DNA of 64,000 nt from contig NZ_CACSJJ010000014.1 of the NCBI RefSeq assembly GCF_902706295.1, positions 1-64,000 of the forward strand, in the 5' to 3' direction. Within the stretch, counting starts at the first letter, position 1. Each line of letters opens with the position of its first letter. The translations under genes and the position numbers were made by a program. Below the pieces are notes generated by a model. It was not told the DNA's origin. It saw only the letters and a program-made list of their open reading frames with translations, and made no database searches. Below are positions 7,862-17,307 of the stretch, piece after piece. Origin of the DNA: Arthrobacter sp. 18067. Its GTDB lineage: Bacteria; Actinomycetota; Actinomycetes; Actinomycetales; Micrococcaceae.

Positions 7862-9460
7862 ATGGCTATCACAGTCACTGATCCCCGGCCGATCGATCGT
7901 GCCGAGGAAATCCTCACCCCCAAGGCACTGGCCTTCATCGAGGAACTGCACAAGCGCTTCGCCGGCACGCGCAACGAGCTTCTTCAGGCCCGCGGCGTCA
8001 AGCGCCAGAAGGTTGCTGACACCAGCCGCCTGGACTTCCTCCCGGAGACCCAGGACATCCGCGACGGCGACTGGAAGGTCGCCGAGGCACCGGCAGCCTT
8101 GCAGGACCGCCGCGTTGAAATGACCGGCCCGGCAACCCCGGCGAAGATGGCCATCAACGCCCTGAACTCCGGCGCCAAGGTGTGGCTCGCGGACCTCGAA
8201 GACGCCAGCACGCCCACGTGGCCGAACGTCATCGACGCCATCCTCAACCTCCGCGACGCCGCCCTGGGAACCCTGAGCTACACCTCGCCCGAAGGCAAGG
8301 AATACCGGCTCCGCACCGACGCTCCCCTGGCCGTTGTGGTGGCCCGCCCGCGTGGCTGGCACATGGAAGAACGGCACCTGCTGATCGACGGCGAACCCAC
8401 CGTGGGTGCGCTGGTGGACTTCGGCCTGCACTTCTTCCACATCGCCAAGCAGCTCCTCCTCAACGGTCACGGCCCGTACTACTACCTGCCCAAGATGGAA
8501 AGCCATCTGGAGGCACGCCTCTGGAACGATGTCTTCGTGTTCGCGCAGGACTTCCTCGGCATCCCGCAGGGCAGCGTCCGCGCCACCGTGCTCATCGAGA
8601 CCATCCCGGCAGCGTTCGAGATGGACGAGATCCTCTACGAACTGCGCGACCACGCCTCGGGCCTGAACGCCGGCCGCTGGGATTACCTCTTCAGCATCAT
8701 CAAGTACTTCCGTGATGCCGGCGAAGAGTTCGTCCTCCCGGACCGCGCCACCGTGGCCATGACTGCACCGTTCATGCGCGCCTACACCGAGCTCCTGGTC
8801 AAGACCTGCCACAACCGCGGCGCCTTCGCCATGGGTGGCATGGCCGCTGTCATTCCCAACCGCAAGCAGCCCGACGTCACCGCCGCGGCCTTCGACAAGG
8901 TCCGCGCCGACAAGACCCGCGAGGCAAACGATGGCTTCGACGGCTCCTGGGTTGCCCACCCGGATCTGGTCTCCACCTGCCGCGAAGTCTTTGACTCCGT
9001 GCTGGGCGACCGTCCCAACCAGCTGGATAAGCAGCGTCCCGAGGTGAGCGTCACGGCTGAGCAGCTCATCGACGTCGCCTCCGCCGGCGGAACCGTGACG
9101 GAAGCCGGCCTGCGCCTGAACCTGTACGTCGCCGTCGCCTACACGGGCGTCTGGATCTCCGGCAGCGGCGCCGTGGCCATCCACAACCTCATGGAAGACG
9201 CAGCGACGGCGGAGATCTCCCGCTCGCAGGTGTGGCAGCAGATCCGCAACAAGTCCGTCCTCGCGGACACGGGCAACACCGTGACCCGCGAACTCGTCAG
9301 CCGCATCCTGGGCGAAGAAACCGAGCGCCTGCGCATCGAGTTCGGCGACGAGAACTTCAAGGCGTACTACGAGCCCGCGTCCAAGCTGATCGAAGACATC
9401 TGTTTGTCCGACGATTACACGGACTTCCTCACCACGCCCGCGTATGAGCTGGTGGGCTGA
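7862..9460 (+). CDS. aceB: Malate synthase A
   Basis: The 532-residue product condenses glyoxylate with acetyl-CoA to malate. The malate synthase signature is present as R-D-H-A-S-G-L-N-A-G-R-W-D-Y-L-F (from about base 8643), together with a D-L-E-D-A-S-T-P-T-W-P-N Mg-binding segment and the length typical of isoform A. The start at 7862 has AAAGGA 9 nt upstream and follows the malic enzyme by 16 bp; an upstream in-frame start would overlap that gene. No isocitrate lyase is present here, so its job is glyoxylate from ureides rather than the glyoxylate shunt (inference from neighbours). Confidence 0.95.
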   Translation: MAITVTDPRPIDRAEEILTPKALAFIEELHKRFAGTRNELLQARGVKRQKVADTSRLDFLPETQDIRDGDWKVAEAPAALQDRRVEMTGPATPAKMAINALNSGAKVWLADLEDASTPTWPNVIDAILNLRDAALGTLSYTSPEGKEYRLRTDAPLAVVVARPRGWHMEERHLLIDGEPTVGALVDFGLHFFHIAKQLLLNGHGPYYYLPKMESHLEARLWNDVFVFAQDFLGIPQGSVRATVLIETIPAAFEMDEILYELRDHASGLNAGRWDYLFSIIKYFRDAGEEFVLPDRATVAMTAPFMRAYTELLVKTCHNRGAFAMGGMAAVIPNRKQPDVTAAAFDKVRADKTREANDGFDGSWVAHPDLVSTCREVFDSVLGDRPNQLDKQRPEVSVTAEQLIDVASAGGTVTEAGLRLNLYVAVAYTGVWISGSGAVAIHNLMEDAATAEISRSQVWQQIRNKSVLADTGNTVTRELVSRILGEETERLRIEFGDENFKAYYEPASKLIEDICLSDDYTDFLTTPAYELVG

Positions 9461-9461
9461 G

Positions 9462-10724
9462 ATGGGCTCATTCTCTTCCTCTGATCTGGCCCACATCGAG
9501 TCGCAGCTTGAGGCGACGGACCAGTTGCTGGACCGCAACTACCCCGGTGACGACGGCTCACGCCAGCCCATCCACACCGTCTACATTCCGGCCGACCGCT
9601 TCACACCCACCTTTGTGGCAGATTGGGGCACCCAGGCACTGGCGACGGCGGACGCTCACGGCGGCCTCGAAAAGCTAGGCCAGCTGTTGGGCCAGGAGCC
9701 TGACTTGGCTGCCGCTGTTGCATCCCGTGTGGCGGCGAAGCTTTCTGCTGAGCCGATCGAAGACCTCCGTTTGGACTTCGAAGACGGCTACGGCGACCGC
9801 GGGGACGAGGCAGAAGACGCCGACGCCGTTGCTGCCGCCAAGAAGGTTGCAGCAGCAGTCGCGGCCGGCACGGCCCCGCCGTTCATCGGCATCCGCTTCA
9901 AGTGCTTCGAGGCCCCCACCCGGGCACGCGGCCTGAAGACCCTGGACCTGTTCGTCTCCACGTTGGCCGCTGCCGGCGAACTCCCGGATGGCCTGATCCT
10001 CACCCTGCCCAAAGTCACCACGGTGGCCCAGGTGCAGGCGATGGACTTCGCGGTGTCCCGCCTTGAGGAAGTCCATGGGCTTCCCGCCGGCCGGCTTCGC
10101 TTCGAGGTGCAGGTGGAAACGCCGCAGCTCATCCTCGGCGCTGACGGAACCTCGCCTGTAGCCCAACTCCCCCACGTTGTTCCGGGCCGGATCAGCGCCC
10201 TGCACTACGGGACGTACGACTACAGCGCATCCTTGGGGATCTCCGCCGAGTACCAGTCCATGGAGCACCCGGTGGCCGACTTCGCCAAGGAAGTCATGCA
10301 GCTCGCCGTCGCAGGCACGGGCATCCGCCTCTCCGACGGTTCCACCAACATCATCCCCGTCGGCGACGGTGTGGAAGATGCCTGGAAGCTGCACGGCCGG
10401 CTGGTCCGGCGTTCCCTGGAAAACGGCTACTACCAGGGGTGGGATCTGCACGCAGCCCAGCTGCCCAGCCGTTTCTCGGCGTCGTACGCTTTCTACCGCG
10501 AAGGCCTGCCCGCAGCGGCCCTCCGCCTGCGCAACTACGTGGAGCGCACCGAAGGCGGCGTCATGGACGAACCCGCCACCGCCCGCGCACTTGCCGGCTT
10601 CGTCCTCCGCGGCGTCCAGTGCGGCGCAGTGGGGACCGACGAGGTCAAGGCGCTTGCCGGCGTCGAACTTTCACAGCTGACCGCACTTGCGCACCCGCGG
10701 CTCGCACAACCAACTTCGCACTGA
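9462..10724 (+). CDS. DUF6986 / HpcH-HpaI aldolase-citrate lyase-like protein
   Basis: The 420-residue protein resembles CitE-type TIM barrels. The acidic stretch L-D-F-E-D-G-Y-G-D-R-G-D-E-A-E-D (about 104-119) and R-F-E-V-Q-V-E-T-P (about 206-214) look like the Mg-binding Asp/Glu sites of the citrate lyase beta family. The start overlaps the end of malate synthase almost completely (1 nt gap), so the two are translationally linked. CitE-like proteins cleave or form malyl- or citramalyl-type thioesters. Placement between malate synthase and ureidoglycine aminohydrolase suggests a second glyoxylate-handling activity, but the reaction is not known from the sequence. Confidence 0.8.
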   Translation: MGSFSSSDLAHIESQLEATDQLLDRNYPGDDGSRQPIHTVYIPADRFTPTFVADWGTQALATADAHGGLEKLGQLLGQEPDLAAAVASRVAAKLSAEPIEDLRLDFEDGYGDRGDEAEDADAVAAAKKVAAAVAAGTAPPFIGIRFKCFEAPTRARGLKTLDLFVSTLAAAGELPDGLILTLPKVTTVAQVQAMDFAVSRLEEVHGLPAGRLRFEVQVETPQLILGADGTSPVAQLPHVVPGRISALHYGTYDYSASLGISAEYQSMEHPVADFAKEVMQLAVAGTGIRLSDGSTNIIPVGDGVEDAWKLHGRLVRRSLENGYYQGWDLHAAQLPSRFSASYAFYREGLPAAALRLRNYVERTEGGVMDEPATARALAGFVLRGVQCGAVGTDEVKALAGVELSQLTALAHPRLAQPTSH

Positions 10725-10738
10725 TAGGAGCATCTCGC

Positions 10739-11551
<813 letters not shown>

Positions 11552-11570
11552 TCCTTGCCCTTGCGCCGAG

Positions 11571-11615
11571 ATCGCCGGATAGCTGCCAGTTCGCTGGAGC
11601 TATCCGGCGATTTTG
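11571..11615 (+). terminator. Terminator of the malic enzyme-allE operon
   Basis: A perfect 14-bp stem (11571-11584 with 11598-11611) is followed by TTTTG. It lies 20 bp past the allE stop and also close to the stop of the minus-strand gene. Confidence 0.9.
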
Positions 11616-11631
11616 CGTTTCTCCGGCGAAC

Positions 11632-11925
11632 TCAGCGGCGGCGGCCCATGGCGAGCCCGGCCCAGAACGCGAGAAGAAGCAGGCCAATGCCCGCGATGCC
11701 CAGTCCGAGCTGCGTTTCCTTGCTGATGAATGAGCCGTTGTCTCCCACGAACACCTCATTGCTCAGCGGCGCATAGGCAAACCAGCCGACGTTCGTCTCC
11801 AGGTTGCTCCACGCCACGATGACCCCGGCGACCACCGCGATCAGTCCCAGCAACGGCACGACGACGGCAGAGACTCTGCGGCCAGGCTTCGGTGTGCTGT
11901 GTTCCCCAAGTTTGTGTTCCCCCAT
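11632..11925 (-). CDS. Small two-span membrane protein, uncharacterised
   Basis: The 97-residue product has a basic N-terminus, one hydrophobic helix at about 18-40 (V-S-A-V-V-V-P-L-L-G-L-I), an extracytoplasmic loop, a second helix at about 72-90 (L-G-L-G-I-A-G-I-G-L-L-L-L), and ends in G-R-R-R. Nothing identifies a function. It is read toward allE and is followed by a shared terminator region. The upstream intergenic space contains a 66-bp palindromic repeat. Confidence 0.65.
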   Translation of the reverse strand: MGEHKLGEHSTPKPGRRVSAVVVPLLGLIAVVAGVIVAWSNLETNVGWFAYAPLSNEVFVGDNGSFISKETQLGLGIAGIGLLLLAFWAGLAMGRRR

Positions 11926-11951
11926 GCGGCCGAGTCTAGCCCGCGCGCCCG

Positions 11952-12017
11952 CCCAACTGAGTCGCAGTTAAGGCCGTTTTGAGGGCTCAGAACGGCATTA
12001 ACTGCGACCTACTTGGG
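11952..12017. repeat. 66-bp palindromic intergenic element, copy 1
   Basis: The outer arms CCCAACT and (A)CTTGGG and the inner arms GTCGCAGTTAA and TTAACTGCGAC enclose a GAGGGCTC centre. A second copy with the same length and layout lies at 51449-51514. The stop codon of the YjbR-type gene falls inside this copy. Confidence 0.85.
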
Positions 12018-12323
12018 TTTGCCGGGGCCGCCGGCGATTCGGTACGACTCCTGCAGCAGCTCATCGAGCTCTTCCACGTCGATCTTTTCCAGCCGGATCA
12101 ACATGAGCTGCGGGGATTGGTCGTGATGCGGGGTCCAGAAGAACGTATCGGGTTCCATGGCTGCGAGCGCTTCGCGTTCGTCGGTTTTCACTGTGCCCAC
12201 GCCCTCTTCCCAGATACGTGCCATGAGGGTCTTGGCGAACCATGCCGGCCGCCCCCAGCTTGGACGCTCACTCACACCGGGCATGCCCAGGCAGATGCGC
12301 CGGACATCGTCTTCTGTGGCCAT
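12009..12323 (-). CDS. MmcQ/YjbR family protein
   Basis: The 104-residue product matches the YjbR fold: an N-terminal D-D-V-R-R-I-C-L-G-M-P-G-V-S-E segment, a G-R-P-A-W-F core, K-T-D near residue 47, and a C-terminal S-Y-R-I-A-G segment. Proteins of this family are small, cytoplasmic and possibly DNA-binding, with no firmly known reaction. It is divergent from the VOC gene with a 69-bp gap. Its stop codon lies inside the 66-bp palindromic element. Confidence 0.8.
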   Translation of the reverse strand: MATEDDVRRICLGMPGVSERPSWGRPAWFAKTLMARIWEEGVGTVKTDEREALAAMEPDTFFWTPHHDQSPQLMLIRLEKIDVEELDELLQESYRIAGGPGKPK

Positions 12324-12392
12324 GGTTCACTGTGGCACTTGCGCTCCGCCAAGGACAAGACATGCCGGGCAATCCGCAGCTAGGCTGGGCGA

Positions 12393-12752
12393 ATGTTGAC
12401 CATCGGCAGCACTGTCCTGGGCGTCAATGACATTGCCCGCGCCACAGAATTCTGGCACGGAGCGCTCGGTTATGTTCCCCGCGAGCCGGGCGATGACACC
12501 TGGGTGATCCTGGTTCCGGCGTCAGGTCCGGGCCCGCAGCTCGCCCTCATGCTGAGTGAAACCCCAGTGCAGGAGCATCCCCGCATTCACCTGGACCTTT
12601 ACGCCGACGACCAGGCCGCCGAGGTAGCCCGACTCATCGGTCTGGGTGCCCAGGGCGTCGACTGGGACCTGTACCCCGAGGATCCGGACTTCGTGGTCCT
12701 CGCGGACCCTGACGGCAACCGCTTCTGCGTCATCGACAAGGGCCCGCGGTAG
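12393..12752 (+). CDS. VOC (glyoxalase/bleomycin-resistance) superfamily protein
   Basis: The 119-residue single VOC module has the paired beta-alpha-beta-beta-beta layout: V-N-D-I-A-R-A-T-E-F-W near the start, I-H-L-D-L-Y-A-D-D in the middle and V-V-L-A-D-P-D-G-N-R-F-C-V-I at the end. The last block carries the usual metal/substrate position of the fold. A substrate cannot be assigned. It converges with the ABC transporter genes. Confidence 0.85.
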   Translation: MLTIGSTVLGVNDIARATEFWHGALGYVPREPGDDTWVILVPASGPGPQLALMLSETPVQEHPRIHLDLYADDQAAEVARLIGLGAQGVDWDLYPEDPDFVVLADPDGNRFCVIDKGPR

Positions 12753-12767
12753 CACCGCCGTCGGGGG

Positions 12768-13676
12768 CTACTTGCCCATCCCGAGTGTCAGTCCCTCCGT
12801 CAACCGACGGCCCAGCCATACATAGATGATGAGCATCGGCAGGACCACGATCACCAGCCCGGCGAACAGTCCGCCCCAGTCAGCGCCCGAGTAAGTTTGT
12901 TGCTGCACGAAGGAAATCAGGGCCACGGGCAGGGTGTATTTCTCAGTGGATTGAAGGAGCGTCAGGGCCAAGAGTGTCTCGTTCCAGTGCGAGATGACCT
13001 GGAGGATGAAGGCCGTCAGGATGCCTCCCTTCGCCAAGGGCAACGTGATGCGCCAGAACGTCCCGAATGCGGTGGTCCCATCCAGTGCCGCTGCCTCTTC
13101 CATTTCCAAGGGGAGGGATCGGAAGAACGCCGTCAGCAGGAAGACCGTGAAGGGCATGGAGACCCCTATGTACACGAGGTTCAACCCGATGATGCTGTCC
13201 GTCAGGTACACCTTGTTGAGCATCACGAACAGTGGAATCAGGATAACCTGCGCGGGAATACCCAAACCCAGGATGAAGTACAAGCTCAGGCCACGGGTCA
13301 GCCTGTTGTCCACGCGGCTCAGGTAGTAAGAGCAGGGTGCGGCGATGGCTACCGTCAGGACCGAGGACACCACCGTGGTCATCAAGCTGTTCCAGGTAGC
13401 CACAGCGAAGTCGCCCACCGTCCATGCCCGGACGAAGTTGCCGAAGTCCAAGGACGATGGCACGTGCCAGGGGTCATCAAGAATGTCTCGTGTATCCCGG
13501 AATGCCTGGGCCACCATCCACACCAGGGCTGCGATGCTGATTGCGACCACCAGCCACAGCAGCGCAACCCCGATCCCCCGGAGGACGCTGCGCTCGCCAC
13601 GCAGGGCTGGGCTGACGCCGCGCCTTCCCCGCCTGCGCGTGGCTGTCATGGATCCCTGCAGTTTGTATTCGCTCAT
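12768..13676 (-). CDS. Carbohydrate ABC transporter permease (MalG type)
   Basis: The inner-membrane subunit has about six spans and the permease EAA loop visible as M-E-E-A-A-A-L-D-G-T-T-A-F-G-T-F-W-R-I-T-L-P-L. ATG 13676 has AAAGGA 6 nt upstream and lies 10 bp after the preceding permease, so the longer in-frame reading from 13733 is rejected. With the MalF-type permease and binding protein it forms a CUT1 importer; no ATPase gene is nearby, as usual for actinobacteria that share an MsiK-type ATPase. Sulfatase and PL8 lyase genes nearby suggest an oligosaccharide from a polyanionic glycan as cargo (inference). Confidence 0.92.
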   Translation of the reverse strand: MSEYKLQGSMTATRRRGRRGVSPALRGERSVLRGIGVALLWLVVAISIAALVWMVAQAFRDTRDILDDPWHVPSSLDFGNFVRAWTVGDFAVATWNSLMTTVVSSVLTVAIAAPCSYYLSRVDNRLTRGLSLYFILGLGIPAQVILIPLFVMLNKVYLTDSIIGLNLVYIGVSMPFTVFLLTAFFRSLPLEMEEAAALDGTTAFGTFWRITLPLAKGGILTAFILQVISHWNETLLALTLLQSTEKYTLPVALISFVQQQTYSGADWGGLFAGLVIVVLPMLIIYVWLGRRLTEGLTLGMGK

Positions 13677-13686
13677 GACTTTTCCT

Positions 13687-14685
13687 TTAGAACTCGACGG
13701 CGTCGCGACGCATGGCGCGGCGCAGCAGGACAACCAAGACGGAGATCAGGGCCAGAGACAACACAGCAGACGCCGTCGCGGCTCCATAAGCGGGCGTTGA
13801 CTGTCCGGAGAAGGCGTTGACGTAGGTGTACACGGCAGCAGTCCAACTCTGCGTTGGCGGCACGCCGGCCCCTGAACTGCCACCGAAGACCCAGACGATC
13901 TCGAAGATCTTCACCGACGAGATGGTCCACAACACGGCGCAGGTCCCGAAAACATCCCAGGTCAGCGGCAGGATCACGTAGCGCAACCGCTGGAAGGCAG
14001 ACGCCCCGGCCAAGGCGCAGTCTTCGTAGTAGTAGGGCGGAATACGGTCGACGCCGGCCATCAGGATGGTGGTGAAGTAACCAGTGGTGGTACAAACCAG
14101 GGTGACCATGATGAGCGGGAAGATGTTGTCCTGCGCCAGCCACTTGGGCGGGTCGGTCACTCCGAGTGGCGCCAGGAGGCTGTTGACCATTCCTCCGGGG
14201 TTGAAGATGAAGCCCGCGAGGACACCGAACACCAGCGCATTGATGAGGTGTGGGAAGAAGATGACGTTGCGGGCAATCTTCTTCCCGGCCATATCCCTGA
14301 GCACCAGCGTCAAGGCGAAAGCCAGGACGAAGATCGCGGTCCCCACCACGAAGAGCAGAAGCAAGGTGTTGCCGAAGGATAACAGGAACAGCTGGTCCCG
14401 GAAGATCCTGCCGTAGTTGTCCAACCCAACGAACTTCATGGGTCCTGAGCCCGCCCATTTGTGCAGGCTGATCCACACCGCACCAAGGGCGGGGACGATG
14501 AAGAGGACGGTGTACAAGACGAACGCCGGACCCACGAAGGGAACCAGCAGCTTCTTGCGCTGCGCGTCGATGGAGCTTCCACCGGGGCGGCTGCCGCGCT
14601 GCGGCTTTCGCGGGCCCGCTTTCCGGGAGCCCGGACTTTGCGCAGCCGCACCGTCCGTCCGGGGCTCCTTCACGTCGAGAGTCAT
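13687..14685 (-). CDS. Carbohydrate ABC transporter permease (MalF type)
   Basis: The 332-residue protein has a long basic N-terminal tail (about 1-45), then six predicted spans. The EAA loop appears as Y-E-D-C-A-L-A-G-A-S-A-F-Q-R-L-R-Y-V-I-L-P. Its ATG shares one base with the stop codon of the binding protein gene, so translation is coupled. It pairs with the MalG-type subunit encoded next. Confidence 0.92.
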   Translation of the reverse strand: MTLDVKEPRTDGAAAQSPGSRKAGPRKPQRGSRPGGSSIDAQRKKLLVPFVGPAFVLYTVLFIVPALGAVWISLHKWAGSGPMKFVGLDNYGRIFRDQLFLLSFGNTLLLLFVVGTAIFVLAFALTLVLRDMAGKKIARNVIFFPHLINALVFGVLAGFIFNPGGMVNSLLAPLGVTDPPKWLAQDNIFPLIMVTLVCTTTGYFTTILMAGVDRIPPYYYEDCALAGASAFQRLRYVILPLTWDVFGTCAVLWTISSVKIFEIVWVFGGSSGAGVPPTQSWTAAVYTYVNAFSGQSTPAYGAATASAVLSLALISVLVVLLRRAMRRDAVEF

Positions 14686-16022
14686 CAGCCGTTGTCCTTC
14701 CAGTACTGGATCTGGGCGTCCTTCATCTTCGCGATGAAGTCATCGGCAGAGGTCTTCCCGAGGAACAGCTCGTCATCCTTGGGGAAGAAGACCTTCTCCA
14801 TAAAGCCGGGGAAAGTCACGCCGTCGTTCTGCAGGTGGGTCGCCGGAGCGGCATCAATGGCGGCTTTGACACTTGCGACGGCGGGATCCACCGGCGCGTC
14901 CGACCTCACGGGCAGCACTTTGGCTTCCGTTCCAAGGGCGTTCTGATACTTGGCGCTCAACATGAATGCTGCCAGCCGCTGCGCGGAGGCCTGGTTCTGC
15001 GATTTCGCCGGTACAGCGAAGCCGATGAAGTCCACCCGGGCACTGGCCGGCTTGTCATCGATGGCCGGGAATTGGAAGGAGGAGTATTCGAATCCCGGGG
15101 CGGCGTAAGAACCGGTTTCGGTAGGAGTCCAGGAACCGTTGAGGATCAGGGACGCGTCGCCGTTTGCCCAAAGTTGCTGCTGCGCCGGGAACTTGCTCGC
15201 GTTGTAGCCTCTGTTGAGGTATCCGCCTTTGACGAGGGTTTCAACCTTCCGGGCTGCTTCGAGGACAGCGGGGTCGTCCCATCCTTTACCGGACTTGTCC
15301 TCAACAAGTTCCTTGAAACTGCCGGCACCCTTGAGCCGGAGCAGCGCCGTAACGAACCAGGTGGAGTTGTAGCCGGCAACGTCGCCGTCGGCGGCGATGG
15401 GAGCCGTTCCACTGGCCTTCAGCTTGTCCAGGACCTCAATGAATTCATCCCACGTGGCCGGCGGCTTGGCTTTGAGCTCCGGGTGCTTTGCGGCATCAAA
15501 CCAGATGCCATCCGAGCTGATGCTGTATGGCACCATCCATGGCTGTCCGGCTTCTCCCTTGAACACCCCATTGCTGGTGAACTTCTCAGGAATCACCGAA
15601 CTGACTGCCTTGCCGTCCACCTCGTAGGAGTACACGGACGTGAGCGGGCTGGCCTGGCCGGTTTCGCCAATGACCGGCGCGAGTTTGGCGAACGTTCCGT
15701 CCACCAGGTCCGGGACATTGTTGGTGTTCAGGGCAGGGACGAGCTTTTCCGTATTGCTGCGGCCCTGCCACTGGACGCTGACGTTGGCTCCGGTTTCCTT
15801 TTCGAAGTCGGCAATGGCAGCGGCGATGACCTTCTGCTGGGGCTCACCGTCCTTCCACATGGACCAGTAGTTGATGGTTTGGCCCGAAATGGAGCCGGAA
15901 ATGTCCACGGCCGCGGCCGCGGTGGAGGCATCTGTGGCTCCACCGCATGCTGTGGTGGACAGGGCGAGTGCTGCACCCAACAGGGCGGCCAGCGGGCGAA
16001 GATGACGGGCTGTTTTGCCCAT
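14685..16022 (-). CDS. Sugar ABC transporter solute-binding lipoprotein
   Basis: The 445-residue product belongs to the family 1 extracellular solute-binding proteins. It has a signal peptide with a lipobox-like L-S-T-T-A-C and a mature part starting near Cys26, then I-N-Y-W-S-M-W and F-E-K-E-T-G-A-N-V-S-V-Q-W typical of CUT1 binding proteins. ATG 16022 is preferred because GAAAGG lies 8 nt upstream; a GTG at 16031 is possible. It is first in the importer operon and divergent from the MocA gene, and two inverted repeats lie in the shared promoter region (16069-16084 and 16101-16121). Confidence 0.92.
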   Translation of the reverse strand: MGKTARHLRPLAALLGAALALSTTACGGATDASTAAAAVDISGSISGQTINYWSMWKDGEPQQKVIAAAIADFEKETGANVSVQWQGRSNTEKLVPALNTNNVPDLVDGTFAKLAPVIGETGQASPLTSVYSYEVDGKAVSSVIPEKFTSNGVFKGEAGQPWMVPYSISSDGIWFDAAKHPELKAKPPATWDEFIEVLDKLKASGTAPIAADGDVAGYNSTWFVTALLRLKGAGSFKELVEDKSGKGWDDPAVLEAARKVETLVKGGYLNRGYNASKFPAQQQLWANGDASLILNGSWTPTETGSYAAPGFEYSSFQFPAIDDKPASARVDFIGFAVPAKSQNQASAQRLAAFMLSAKYQNALGTEAKVLPVRSDAPVDPAVASVKAAIDAAPATHLQNDGVTFPGFMEKVFFPKDDELFLGKTSADDFIAKMKDAQIQYWKDNG

Positions 16023-16068
16023 GGGAATCACCTTTCAAGTGAGGGGGGAACCGGCCGGATGCGGTTCA

Positions 16069-16121
16069 GTGAGACGACTCTCACAGTCAGTGAAAGCAGG
16101 ATTCAATGAGTACTTTTGAAT
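16069..16121. promoter_or_regulatory. Paired inverted repeats upstream of the sugar importer
   Basis: GTGAGA-CGAC-TCTCAC (16069-16084) and ATTCAA-N9-TTGAAT (16101-16121) are two separate inverted repeats between the importer and MocA genes. They are candidate sites for the local GntR/LacI-type regulator. Confidence 0.45.
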
Positions 16122-16192
16122 GTGTCGGCAACGGAACCGAATCCCTGAGCGCAGCTACCGAACCAAGGCCTGCAGTTCACTTCGATTAGGCA

Positions 16193-16206
16193 TTTATTCC
16201 TCCCTT
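16193..16206 (+). promoter_or_regulatory. Shared 14-nt motif, MocA side
   Basis: TTTATTCCTCCCTT lies 76 bp upstream of the MocA start, and the identical 14-mer reads toward the PL8 lyase on the minus strand at 22665-22678. An AT-containing word this long is unlikely to recur by chance within one locus of a GC-rich genome. Confidence 0.5.
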
Positions 16207-16281
16207 GATGCTCCCCAACAATCAAGGTGATCTGCGCGGGCAGGCAGTGTCCGCGCTTCGGCTCCGAGCTAAAGAGGGAAA

Positions 16282-17307
16282 TTGATACGACTGGGAATCA
16301 TTGGCGCCGGTGCCGTGGCACACTTCCACGCCGAATCCGCTGGGCGGATCAACAACGTCCAAATGGCTGCCGTCTGCGACCTGCAAAGGGAAGCCGCGGA
16401 AAGGGTCGCATCGCCCTGGGGTGCGCAGGTCTACACCGACTACGCGGTGATGTTCCGCGAGGCCGGCCTGGACGCAGTGATCATCAATACCCCGCACGCG
16501 TTGCATTTGGAGATGGTGCTGGCCGCAGCAGAACACGGATTGCACGTCCTGGTGGAAAAGCCCATGGCCACCACCGTGACCGACTGCGATCGCATGATCC
16601 AGGCCTGCCGCGACGCCGGGGTGTCCTTGGTAATCGGACAGATCCAGCATTTCCTGCCGGAGAAGCTGGCGGCCGAGGACGTCCTGGCCGGGGGCGAACT
16701 GGGCCGGGTCCTGATGATCCGCGACTACAGGACCACCGACTACCGTCCCGGCACCCGTCCGGAGTGGTTCTTCAGCGAGTCCATGGCCGGCGGCGGTGCG
16801 CTGATGAACATCGGCGGCCATTGCCTGGACCGTTCCATCTGGTTCGGCGGCGCACCGGTCGAATCCCTCAATGCCTCAACCCTCAAACGGTTCGGCGTTC
16901 CGGTGGAAACGGACGGCGCGATCTCGCTGACTCTCCGCAACGGCGTCCATGTCAACGTCGTGGTTGTTTCCGACGCCACCCAGCGCATGGACGAGGTCCT
17001 CATCGTGTGCGAGCACGGCACCATTTCCTGTAGCCCGCACAGCGGAACGTTGGTCCGCAGCGCCGGCACGACCCGCGCCATGTGGGAGCCGCAGCCGCAA
17101 GATATCCAAGAGGGCTTCTTCCTGCAGTTGCAGGACTTCGTCAGAGTGCTCGACGGCGGAACACCGAAAGTCAGCGTCGAACACGCCCGCCACATCGTGG
17201 AGGTGGTCCTGGCGTCCTACGAGGCAGCCGGGTCCGGTACCCCCTTGGTCCTCAACGAGTCCGGCGACGCCACCCGCGCCGGACTCATCCTGAGCGAAGT
17301 CCCCTAG
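16282..17307 (+). CDS. Gfo/Idh/MocA family NAD(P)-dependent oxidoreductase
   Basis: The 341-residue enzyme has an N-terminal Rossmann fold (G-I-I-G-A-G-A-V-A-H) and the E-K-P-M-A motif (about residues 92-96) with the family's catalytic Lys. The C-terminal domain contains G-G-G-A-L-M-N-I-G-G-H-C-L-D. Such enzymes oxidise or reduce sugars and cyclitols. The start is TTG 16282, preceded by AGAGGGAA. It runs divergently from the importer and its stop codon overlaps that of the sulfatase head-on. Confidence 0.9.
   Translation: MIRLGIIGAGAVAHFHAESAGRINNVQMAAVCDLQREAAERVASPWGAQVYTDYAVMFREAGLDAVIINTPHALHLEMVLAAAEHGLHVLVEKPMATTVTDCDRMIQACRDAGVSLVIGQIQHFLPEKLAAEDVLAGGELGRVLMIRDYRTTDYRPGTRPEWFFSESMAGGGALMNIGGHCLDRSIWFGGAPVESLNASTLKRFGVPVETDGAISLTLRNGVHVNVVVVSDATQRMDEVLIVCEHGTISCSPHSGTLVRSAGTTRAMWEPQPQDIQEGFFLQLQDFVRVLDGGTPKVSVEHARHIVEVVLASYEAAGSGTPLVLNESGDATRAGLILSEVP

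Noticed and set aside
6442..9538. Long minus-strand open frames opposite malic enzyme and malate synthase
   Set aside because: They are codon-bias mirror images of strongly recognisable plus-strand enzymes and lack ribosome sites.
12768..16022. Sugar importer broken by loss of its ATPase
   Set aside because: CUT1 systems of actinobacteria commonly use one shared ATPase encoded elsewhere, so absence here is normal.
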